64,000 bases of DNA, taken from the NCBI GenBank assembly GCA_025766275.1, contig JAFKAC010000019.1:434001-498000 (forward strand), in the 5' to 3' direction. Positions 55,240-64,000 of this stretch are shown here, one piece after another. How positions within the stretch are numbered: the stretch's first letter is position 1; each line of letters opens with the position of its first letter. The notes beneath the pieces are model-generated. The model was given only the letters and a program-made list of their open reading frames with translations, had not been told where the DNA came from and searched no databases. Position numbers and translations under genes: made by a program. Origin of the DNA: Lactarius indigo. Its lineage: Eukaryota; Basidiomycota; Agaricomycetes; Russulales; Russulaceae.

Positions 55240-55776
55240 TGTAACGTCGCCACGACGTTTAGCTCGACTTGAGCTCGATTGGCGGTAACAACTTAGCTAT
55301 GTGGTGGTCTCAACCTTGAAGACGCGGAGGTCCAAGTCTTTGCTTTGGTGAATACACGAAGGTACACCAGCAAGTCGAAGATTCTGGCGTTGCGATTTGG
55401 ATCGGAGCGAAGAGAGTCTAGAGTCGAAGAGAAATAAGAGAAGAGAGGAGAAGAGAGATAAGTGACGATTCAAGAAGACCAAGATGGCGTATCTTGGTCT
55501 TCACATCCTATCTTAAATACATATTCGACAGGCTTTCAAGCGCTGCCATGAGTCACAGTAAGTAAGCGTCCAACGTATCGCAGAAACAACTCAACGCCAC
55601 AACTACTAGTACTTGTACTAGTATCGAGTCATCCAGGGCCCGCTCAGTCAGCTATCGTACCGTATCGCCTATCGCACCACCGTATCACCGTAAGTAAGTC
55701 CGCAACTAATCTACCTTACCGCCGTAGTTGCAACCGGTACAGTAAGGGTACAGTCCATCCGAGTCGAAACGTAACA
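55240..55776 (-). repeat. 5' LTR of element E
   Basis: 537 bp, the mirror image of the D LTRs. The self-priming binding site follows at 55227-55237. Confidence 0.92.
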
Positions 55777-58700
55777 CGTGCACCCGGACACGCAACCGGT
55801 AGTCCTGGCTACTACTGAGGAATTACTCACGACACCCGCCGTGCGGGCTCTGATCGTAGCAGAAAAAGAGGCAATTATCCAAGAATTAGAGGAAGAAGAA
55901 ATCTTCGTAAGAGCCACTACTTCGACAGAGTTGGCAATATCAGCAAAACAACAACAAACGGCAGCGGTGCTGCCGCCGGTATATGCAGAATACAGCATAT
56001 TGTTCAACGAGCAAGCCTCACACCGATTCCCTCCGTCTCGACCCTGGGATCATGCTATTGACTTCAAGCCATCGGCGCCAGCGGCGATCGATTGTAAAAT
56101 CTACCCTATGACGCAAAAGGAAGAGGGCGAATTGAAGGAATTCCTCGATGAAAAACTGAAACAGGGATATCTACGCCCTTCTATCTCGCCGTACGCCTCC
56201 TCCTTTTTCTTTATCAAAAAGAAGGACGGAAAACTACGCCCGGTACAGGACTACCGTGTGATTAACTCACACACTATTCGCAACCAATATCCGCTGCCGC
56301 TCATTCAAGACCTTATTCTGGACCTCAGCAACGCCCACATCTATACAAAGCTTGATATCCGTTGGGGCTATAACAACATCCGTATTCGCGACGGAGATCA
56401 AGAAAAAGCGGCATTTAAAACCAAATTCGGCCTTTTTGAACCCACAGTCATGTTCTTCGGCCTTACCAACTCTCCCGCAACCTTCCAGGCGATGATGAAT
56501 CACATCTACCGTGATACGATCGCGAAACACGAACGTCTGGGGACTACGATACGTGTTTACATGGATGACATTGGCATAGCCACTCATTTTAACCACGATC
56601 TAGCGGCTCATATCGCCGCCGTACGCGACGTACTGAGTGTCGCACGCGAACACGACCTCTACTTCAAACTCGAGAAGTGCCTATTCCACCAACCGCGGAT
56701 GGATTACCTGGGGGTAATCCTTGAAAGGGGGGTGACCCGAATGGACCCTGTAAAAGTCCAAGGCATCAAAGACTGGCCTACGCCAACAAAAGTCAAAGAC
56801 GTTCGATCGTTCTTGGGCTTCTGCAACTTTTACAGACTTTTCATCCGCGGATTCGCAACCCATGCCAAACCACTCACCAAACTAACTAGAAAAGACGCAG
56901 AATGGAGGTGGACTGACGAGGAAAACAACGCATTCAATACCCTCAAACGCCTCGTGACCGAGGAACCGGTATTGGCGCACCCAGTCCTCCAAGACCCGTT
57001 CGAATTGGAAGTTGACGCTTCCGGATACGCGGTGGGAGCCGTACTTTTACAGCGAAAGTCTGACGGAAAGCGACACCCTATAGGCTATTACTCAGCCACG
57101 CTCTCGGAGGCAGAGCGAAACTATGACATCTACGACTTAGAGTTGCTCGCAATAGTCAAGGCATTGCGAAACTGGAGACCGCTGCTCGCTGGAGCCCCAC
57201 ATAAAGTTAAGATTTATTCAGACCATCTCAACCTACAATATTGGAGGTCGCCACAGAAGATCAGCAGGCGAGTTGCCAGGGAAGTACTCGAGCTTTCTGA
57301 GTACGACTTCGAGATTCACCACATCAAAGGAAAAAACAACGGTCGAGCAGACGCACTCTCAAGACGACCGGACTACAATCAGGGAGAAGACGACAACAGT
57401 GAAGTGGTTGTCCTGCCTCCCGAAGTCTTTGTGAGAACTCTCAACGTCGCGCGCACCTTCACCGCGAACCCGAACCTGCTCCAACCACGTCACCAACAAG
57501 ACGACGAAGTAATCAAGGTATGGGTAAACCCCCATAACCTCAAAAAGATAGAAGGAGAATGGTATAAAGACGGCAGGTTCGTGATCACTGGACCAGCCTC
57601 GACATATCGGGTGCTAATACACGACCACCACGACTTACCAATACACGGCCACCCCGGAGTGGCAAGAACGCAGCGAATCTTGGAACGACACTACTGGTGG
57701 CCGCGATTACGAAAGGACGTGTACGAGTACGTCCAAGGCTGCGCGGAATGTCAGCGAAACAAAGTAAACACAAGACCCATACGAGCCGCGCTGCATCCCA
57801 TCACGCCAGTACTGGACGCCGCACCCTTCCAAACCATAGCCATGGACTTTATCACCAAACTGCCGCTGTCACAAGGGTACGACAGCATACTAACAGTCAC
57901 GGACCACGACTGCAGCAAGGCCTCCATCTTTATCCCTTGTCGGGAAGAGATAACAGCTGAGGAAACCGCAGCCCTGTACGTGGCTCATGTATTTAAACGC
58001 TTCGGATTACCGCGCAAGTGCATTAGTGACAGAGATCCACGATTCGCATCAAAATTCACCAGAGAAGTATGCCGAGTCCTAGGCATCCAACAAAACATAT
58101 CAACAGCGTACCACCCACGGACCGATGGACAATCCGAGCGCACCAACCAGTGGTTGGAACAGTACCTGCGCTTCTGGGTAAACGAGCGACAAGACAACTG
58201 GGTTGCTTATCTGCCAATCGCCGAATTCGCTCATAATAACTGGCCACATGAGCACACGAAACAATCTCCGTTTCAGCTTCTGATGGGGTATGACCCACAA
58301 GCGGATTGGACCGATAAGCCATCTCCCCTTCCGCAAGTCACAAGACGGCTAACACAGCTGAAAGAAGCTCGAGAAGACGCTCAGCGCCTCATGAAACGAG
58401 CTCAAGAGGCGTGGGTACGCAATAAAGATACGCCCAAGTTCAAGATAGGAGACCTCGTGTGGCTGGAAGGAAAACATCTCCGAACCAATCAACCCACGGC
58501 GAAATTAGCGGCGCGACGCCACGGACCATTCCGGGTGACACAGGTGATGTCCCCTTACAATTATCGATTAGAGCTTCCCGCGCAGTGGAGCATTCACCCA
58601 GTATTCCACATCGATCTTCTCACGCCATACAAACAAACCCCCCTTCACGGGGAAAACTTCACACGACCGCCGCCCGAGTTGATCGATGGAGAAGAGGAAT

Positions 58701-60091
58701 ACGAAGTCGAGGCCATCCTGGACTCTCGGCATTTCGGCAGAGGAAGAAGGCTCCAATACCTCGTCAAGTGGAAGGGATACCCGGACTCGGAGAATCAGTG
58801 GGTCAATAAGGATGACGTCTTTGCACCGGAAGCGCTACGCCTCTTTCAGGAAGCGCAAGCACACGGGGCAACGGTTAAAAAGGGGTCGGTCGTCGTCCAG
58901 GAGAGTCATCCCCTTTTCCTTCGCTCTACCATATCCACTCTCATGCCCACTTCCCCTCTACGACATGTCACCCAAGCGATACTCCTCGACTCCCTTGCCG
59001 AAGACGCCCGGGCCCTCCTCGCAGAAGACGACGAGACTGAGGTTCCCAACACCCAAATCACCCCGTACACACCTATCGGCCAACCAGAGGGCCGTATCAC
59101 CGCGCAAGAGTGGGCAAATGTCCTTGCCCGATTCCCAGACCCCACGCAACAGCCCAACGACGAGTCCGCCGTCGCCCATGTCTTCCGCGACGAACACGGG
59201 GCGCGCGAGCCCATCGCTGCCATCCCCCCAAGCGACGACCTCGTCGGCGTTCGCGGAGTTTTCCCGCGCAACGACGAGCGTTCAAGCTCTCCTGGAGTAC
59301 GAGTTGGACGGATGGAGGAGGGTAGCGGCGGAGTGGCAGAAGGAACAGTTAGACTCGGCCGCGGCCCGACTGAGAGAGATGCGAGAGCGGCGGCAGCGAT
59401 GGAGGCTGCTGAGGCTGGCCATGACGACGACGATTACTACCCGGCACGCCACGCCTTCCTTCGAACGAAAAGCGACCCTACTGATCCCCGCATCACACCC
59501 TGGCTCGTCAACTCTGACGGGAGCGCCATGTATCGAGGACGTGTGCGTGTACCAGGCGCCGCAGACCACCGTCCCTTCACCGCCGCTGACGACCCCGCGC
59601 ACGTTATTGCGCCTGAGGGGTTCCGGGCAAATCGACGACCCCATCACATTCCATACCCCATCACCGGGCCCGACGGAGTAGAGAGGGACGCATCTCACGT
59701 CCAGATTATTGGAGGGGCAGACCCCCTCATACTCGGGGTGATACCAGGCTCTCCCCATCTATACGGTAAGCCTCTCTACGCCGAGCCACACGTCAGTGCC
59801 GCGCTGCGCCCCACATACCCCCACGAAGACCTCGTCATCTTCGCCGCGGACAAGATCACGGACCGCGCCCTCAACCGCATCAACGACGAGACGCTTACGG
59901 CGGAAGTCACGCGCTACCGCGCGGCCAGTTTCGAACTGGAGCGACTTCGCGCCAGGGTGGCCCAACTCCGCGATATGATCGCGTGCGCCCAAAGCGACCG
60001 ACAAGACTCCATCTACCGACTGGAGCGCGCCACGGCACTCGAGCGCATTGCCGATGAGCAGCGCGATTGGCCGGCCAGAGACTTTCGGTGA
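55777..60091 (+). pseudogene. pol of element D, 3' part
   Basis: Continuation of the D pol gene from HPDTQPVVL to the stop at 60091, 1437 codons with no internal stop: reverse transcriptase (YMDD at 56558), RNase H, integrase, chromodomain (about 58690-58870) and C-terminal extension. The only protein difference from E that I noticed is Arg versus Lys in AEW(R/K)WTDEEN. Separated from its start by element E, so it cannot be expressed as a normal Gag-Pol. Confidence 0.92.
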
Positions 60092-60107
60092 GTCGGGGCC
60101 TCACGCT

Positions 60108-60120
60108 GAAAGGAGGGTGA
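60108..60120 (+). promoter_or_regulatory. Polypurine tract of element D
   Basis: GAAAGGAGGGTGA directly before the 3' LTR, the expected primer site for plus-strand synthesis. In A the equivalent GAAAAGGGGG is at 61723-61732. Confidence 0.8.
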
Positions 60121-60657
60121 TGTTACGTTTCGACTCGGATGGACTGTACCCTTACTGTACCGGTTGCAACTACGGCGGTAAGGTAGATTAGTTGCGGACT
60201 TACTTACGGTGATACGGTGGTGCGATAGGCGATACGGTACGATAGCTGACTGAGCGGGCCCTGGATGACTCGATACTAGTACAAGTACTAGTAGTTGTGG
60301 TGTTGAGTTGTTTCTGCGATACGTTGGACGCTTACTTACTGTGACTCATGGCAGCGCTTGAAAGCCTGTCGAATATGTATTTAAGATAGGATGTGAAGAC
60401 CAAGATACGCCATCTTGGTCTTCTTGAATCGTCACTTATCTCTCTTCTCCTCTCTTCTCTTATTTCTCTTCGACTCTAGACTCTCTTCGCTCCGATCCAA
60501 ATCGCAACGCCAGAATCTTCGACTTGCTGGTGTACCTTCGTGTATTCACCAAAGCAAAGACTTGGACCTCCGCGTCTTCAAGGTTGAGACCACCACATAG
60601 CTAAGTTGTTACCGCCAATCGAGCTCAAGTCGAGCTAAACGTCGTGGCGACGTTACA
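60121..60657 (+). repeat. 3' LTR of element D
   Basis: 537 bp, apparently identical to the 5' LTR at 44852. Followed by the target duplication GTACC (60658-60662), after which the pol gene of A resumes. Confidence 0.92.
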
Positions 60658-60662
60658 GTACC

Positions 60663-61706
60663 TCCGTGCAGCATGAGGAAGACAGCCCTATCACTAGTGA
60701 AGAATTGCACCAGACATTGCAACGATTCCCTATGCCCATACAGGGAACTCTCGACGACGATCCAGCAACAACTCAACCAGCACCTCCGCCAATGTACGCC
60801 CTCACAAACCCTAACACCGGTGAGCCTGAAGCCTTCCTCACGGAAGACGAGCTTTTTCGGCTTCAAGCAGCTGTCCCACGCGGTGCGACTGCCCAATGCC
60901 ATGAAGAAGTACGAGCAGGAATGGAAAGAGACGGTGGCACGGTGGCAGCAGGAGCAACTGCATATCGCCGCCTGCCAACGACGGATGATGAAGGAGTGGA
61001 GGGAGTATTGGACGAAGATGAGGATGAAGACGAGCTTGGAGACCATTACCCCATCAGGCACGCATTCCTTAACCATGAATTCTACGCTGAAGATCCAGCC
61101 GCCACTCCCTACCTCGTCGACGCAGCGGGGGGGCCTCTACACCGAGGATGAGTCGCCGTGGCACAAGCGGCTCGTTATACACCAATGGGGGAACGAGACC
61201 CAGCAACCAGGGCCGTCATCCCTGAAGGGTTCTGGGTCAATCGAGGACCCGATTACATTCCGTTCCCGATCAAGCTCCCCAACGGACCGACGGTACAAGC
61301 ATCCCACGTACAGGTTATCCGAGGAGGAGACCCCTTCGTACTCGGACTAGCCCCGGGATCAGGCTTTTTGTACGGCAAGCCCCTCTACGCAACTCCCCAT
61401 CTCCCAAAGAACAACCGCGCGTTCATCCCCCACGAGGAGCTGTTCATGCTCCGCGACCGACACCCCACCGACTTGCTGCTCATGCGCATTGGGGATGTCA
61501 CCCTCACTCAAGAATTGCGCCGGTTCCGGCAATTCGCCTTTGCCGAGGACCAACTGGAAAAGCGGATTCGGCAATTGCAGATGGAGAAGGAGATGGTGGC
61601 TGCAGATAAGAAGGACAGTCTCTATCGGTTAGAACGCGCTAACATATTGGCAAGGATGGAGGATGAAGCAGAGCGAATGCGGCAGGAATCGAGAGCGGAT
61701 TCGTGA
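60663..61706 (+). pseudogene. pol of element A, C-terminal extension
   Basis: Last part of the A Pol: acidic segment (HEEDSPITSEELHQTLQRFP), RHAFLNHEFYAEDPAATPYL, a TGA at 61149 facing CGA in element B, then VNRGPDYIPFPIKLPNG, QASHVQVIRGGDPFVLG, LYGKPLYATPH and a coiled-coil-like end (LEKRIRQLQMEKEMVAADKK). It shows that the extension is an old part of both families. Confidence 0.88.
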
Positions 61707-61735
61707 GGTGGGCCTCACTCCTGAAAAGGGGGTGA

Positions 61736-62243
61736 TGTTACGGTATGGACTCAGGGATTCATTACACACGACTCATGACCGGTTATGACTACAGTCCGGT
61801 ATCAGTATTAGTCATGGACTCTTACATCGCATCAGTCAGCATAGTAGTTTACATGTGATTGTGACTCATGCATGACTCATTCCTAGGATAGCTGTACTAG
61901 GGTTCGAGCTAGTTACGCTATTCGTTACCTATCATTCCAGTGGCACTTTAAAGCCCGCGTGTATCTGTATAAGTAGTCGTATCGGAAGACCAAGAGTCCC
62001 CATCTTGGTCTTCTTCAATCCACCACTTGACTCGTCTACTGTTTGCCTTAGTCTCAGACTAAGAGTACTTCCGCTTCTGTCCACCAAGGGACAGTCTACT
62101 TCTACCTTCTACTGCAGCGTGTGCCAGTGTGCCCCTGTTCAGTCTGCGTTGGGTTGACATGTGATCCCCATTCGCCTATCCTTCGCTAAGTCGATTACGC
62201 CTTCTTCTGGTCCAAGTCAGACTAACGCCGGTGGAGCGTAACA
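61736..62243 (+). repeat. 3' LTR of element A
   Basis: 508 bp, the partner of the LTR at 29110-29617. Preceded by the polypurine tract at 61723-61732 and followed by the host duplication CCTGG at 62244-62248. Confidence 0.92.
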
Positions 62244-62248
62244 CCTGG

Positions 62249-63598
62249 ACCAAATGAATGCAGTTGATGAGGACTGCATTGGACATGAATGTTGCTGTGG
62301 TGGTTGTTGACATGTTGCAGCAGCGCCTGGTCTGGTGACCTGCGTGCCCAACGAAACCCGTGACCTGTGACATTGGGTAAGGGTTTCGTGAGGGTCACAA
62401 ATTCCGTACCCGCCCGAACCCTTGGGCCATACCAGGTTCGGAAACCCCTGTTATATACTAACTCTCAGTGTCCCATGCTTCACGAAGTTTGACTCGCAGC
62501 TCAACAAGCACAGCTTCAGGCTGGTGTGCCACACCATTGCAAGGAAACTGCATACTGTGAGACATGACGTGGGACTGAGATGTTGTATATATATCTTGAG
62601 CAAAGTGTGTGCGTGCTCGAACTGGGAGGGATGGCAACGCTGCCGAGCAATATGTTGGGACAACTATTTTATAACTTGATTCTTGTGACATAACTAATTT
62701 TAAAAACATTTTTCCTCTGACTTAATTATGAACCCCGCTAGTAAACTTTCAAGTCTGCACCTTGTGTATTTGTTGAAGGGGTCTATCGATTTGGATCCTG
62801 CTATAATAACTGTTGAAATCCTAGATATCCTTGCGACGGACGGGTACCTACACCGGGCCCATCCAAGACATGAAGAGACTCCTGAATGTCGAACTCAAGT
62901 TGCAAACAGTCGCAAACGTCACCACAGAATGAACAAATGTCAAGGCACCCAAGACATCAAACAACATTCAGCGGCACAACTTCATTTCGACCTGGTGCAC
63001 AAAGGCGCCTCAGAAGCACTCAACACTTGGCGCAACGCTACGCCACTTCTTCGCTAGGAGTGGGGAGGTCTAAATGGAAGGGGAGAGAAAGAAGCCAGAC
63101 GAAGGACACAAATCAGGTCACGTTAGTATATACAAAGTGAAGTGCTACATAGGGTTCTGTACCCCAAAGCGCACGGAAATGGAATCAAAAAAAAAAAAAA
63201 AAATCCTTGCGACGGCCACAAGGGAATGGAACAGAGTCGAGCGGGTGGGTTCGACCATTGCGCAGTGTGGGGTTCTTGGACTCGTTTTCGCCTTCCTCTT
63301 CGTCGTCGTCATCATCCATCACTACCATCATATCCTCTGCCGCCTTAATTGTCTTCCGATACGCTCTACTCTGGACCTCCAACGCTCACGTGTTGTACAT
63401 ATTCGACTGACTCTGCGCCATAAATCTCTATAGTTCACCTTGGAGTGGACTTCCTTTCTCGGTAACCACCACCACAAAGTCGCGGAAACGCGCCTTGCTG
63501 GCAGTGGAAACTAGAATACTCTACACATACCCACATACACTATCTGCTTTAAAAATCCCGAAAGCAAACCCACATTTCAGTGAAAAGAAAATACCAAA
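62249..63598. other. Right host flank of the nest, no gene seen
   Basis: AT-richer DNA with short frames only. It contains the poly-A-tailed insertion 62840-63202. The last 100 bp before 63599 may be the leader of the LINE-like ORF that follows. Confidence 0.5.
62840..63202 (+). mobile_element. Short poly-A-tailed retroposed insertion with 13-bp target duplication
   Basis: A 13-bp direct repeat ATCCTTGCGACGG at 62827-62839 and 63203-63215 brackets a 363-bp segment that ends in an A-tract of about 16. This is the classic footprint of target-primed reverse transcription. The insert may be a 5'-truncated LINE, a SINE or a processed transcript. Its frames carry no domain I recognise. Confidence 0.72.
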
Positions 63599-64000
63599 AT
63601 GGCCTCAAAAGGTGCCAGTCAAACTGGCACCGCAGGTCAACCCCCCCCGACTTTGAGCAGAACCACTCGGTCTAGCACGAAAACAGGGACAGCCGCCCTC
63701 ACAAAAGAGAACGGAACAATCTCAGACGCAAGAAAAGTCAAACCCGTGGCAGGTACGGAGGCATGAGGTATATTGACTAAAGAAAACTGTATCCTAGACG
63801 GTGAACAAATCACGCAAGGAACTCTTTTCAAAATTTACAAGAGAATCCTCATACGGTACGGCGACACAATCCCAGCAGACCTCCACCTGTCGCTGCAAGC
63901 CTTTGCAATTCTACTACAAGAATGCGAGGGAGCTCACAACAGAGTCATGGAGAAGCTGACGCAAAAGATAGAGGAAAAGGTCGAGAGTGCAATGGACAAA
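63599..64000 (+). pseudogene. Probable LINE-type ORF1 (gag-like), partial, one stop
   Basis: From ATG 63599 the frame reads a Thr/Ser/Lys-rich start (PPPTLSRTTRSSTKTG). A TGA follows at 63764, and the same frame continues to the window edge (TLFKIYKRILIRYGDTIPAD, LQAFAILLQE, then a heptad-like segment EKLTQKIEEKVESAMDK). A low-complexity basic N-terminus followed by a helical, coiled-coil-like segment resembles ORF1 of basidiomycete Tad1-type LINEs. No zinc knuckle or reverse transcriptase is reached before the window ends. The stop could again be CGA to TGA. An ordinary host gene with an intron near 63764 is a less likely alternative. Confidence 0.45.

Larger units (their letters stand above)
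47876..55776 (-). mobile_element. Element E: intact family 2 chromovirus (7901 bp)
   Basis: LTRs of 537 bp at 47876-48412 (3') and 55240-55776 (5') appear identical. Both share a base (CAACGCC on the plus strand near 48231 and 55591) that differs from both D LTRs, so E is a separate insertion. The target duplication is 4 bp, CGTG (47872-47875 and 55777-55780), within the pol gene of D. gag and pol are fully open, and all cis signals are present. This is the only copy in the window that could be autonomous. Confidence 0.95.
44852..60657 (+). mobile_element. Element D: family 2 chromovirus, split by element E
   Basis: LTRs of 537 bp at 44852-45388 and 60121-60657 look identical by eye. Target duplication GTACC lies at 44847-44851 and 60658-60662, both inside the pol gene of A. 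Without E (7901 bp) and the 4-bp duplication that E made, D is 15806 - 7901 - 4 = 7901 bp, the same length as E. No internal stops are seen, so D seems to have been intact until E landed in its pol gene. Confidence 0.95.
29110..62243 (+). mobile_element. Element A: family 1 Ty3/gypsy chromovirus, outer shell of the nest
   Basis: LTRs of 508 bp at 29110-29617 and 61736-62243 start TGTTA and end AACA. They are flanked by the identical host 5-mer CCTGG (29105-29109 and 62244-62248), so they belong to one insertion. A's own sequence lies in three blocks: 29110-31375, 40985-44851 and 60663-62243, about 7714 bp in all, against 7803 bp for the related element B. The gaps hold the B/C cluster and the D/E pair. 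gag and pol carry many CGA-to-TGA stops and one frameshift, so A is dead. The LTR pair differs at several sites, mostly C/T or G/A transitions. Confidence 0.93.

Noticed and set aside
44852..60657. Possible CRISPR array or bacterial repeat structure
   Set aside because: The repeats are LTRs and whole elements of 0.5-8 kb, not short regularly spaced units, and the genome is eukaryotic.

Overview
The window looks like nuclear DNA of a filamentous basidiomycete, probably an agaricomycete. The genes are cut by many short GT-AG introns (about 50-140 bp) and include very small exons. Core promoters are CT-rich, the non-repeat half encodes typical fungal accessory proteins, and the other half is a nest of chromodomain Ty3/gypsy retrotransposons. 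The species cannot be named from the sequence.

Left half (1-29109), host genes: a complete cytochrome P450 (3286-5539, +, 11 exons, one probable GC-AG intron); two paralogous seven-helix membrane proteins in tail-to-tail orientation (8491-10122 + and 13809-15166 -), with a MITE-like element between them (11732-12013); an FAD-dependent flavin monooxygenase with an NTF2-like N-terminal region (18021-20538, -, 13 exons), divergent from a small two-exon gene of unknown function (21273-21901, +); an auxin-efflux-carrier family transporter (24047-25847, -, 6 exons); and a decayed fragment of a STAND/NLR-type 'Goodbye' domain gene (27858 to about 28400). P450, flavin monooxygenase and transporter could belong to one metabolic neighbourhood, but nothing in the sequence proves that they work together.

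Right half (29110-62243), a Russian-doll retrotransposon nest. Element A (family 1, +) is the outer shell: its 508-bp LTRs at 29110-29617 and 61736-62243 are flanked by the same host 5-mer, CCTGG. Element D (family 2, +, 44852-60657) sits inside the A pol gene with target duplication GTACC. Element E (family 2, -, 47876-55776, 7901 bp, apparently intact) sits inside D with a 4-bp duplication CGTG; D without E is also 7901 bp. A second cluster inside A (31376-40984) holds B (family 1, -, nearly intact) and a fragment of C (family 1, -), with signs of recombination.

Both families encode Gag with a zinc knuckle and a Pol with protease, reverse transcriptase, RNase H, integrase, chromodomain and a long shared C-terminal extension. 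They share several unusual expression signals: an 11-nt site after the 5' LTR complementary to the predicted 5' end of the RNA (Tf1-type self-priming), a GGGTTTT heptamer at the gag/pol overlap (-1 frameshift), and a gag gene with no AUG before its conserved N-terminal region of about 170 residues.

Right edge (62244-64000): host or repeat DNA with a 363-bp poly-A-tailed insertion flanked by a 13-bp duplication, then the start of a probable LINE-type ORF1 that runs off the window. Nearly all premature stops in the repeats are CGA to TGA, pointing to mutation at CpG sites.
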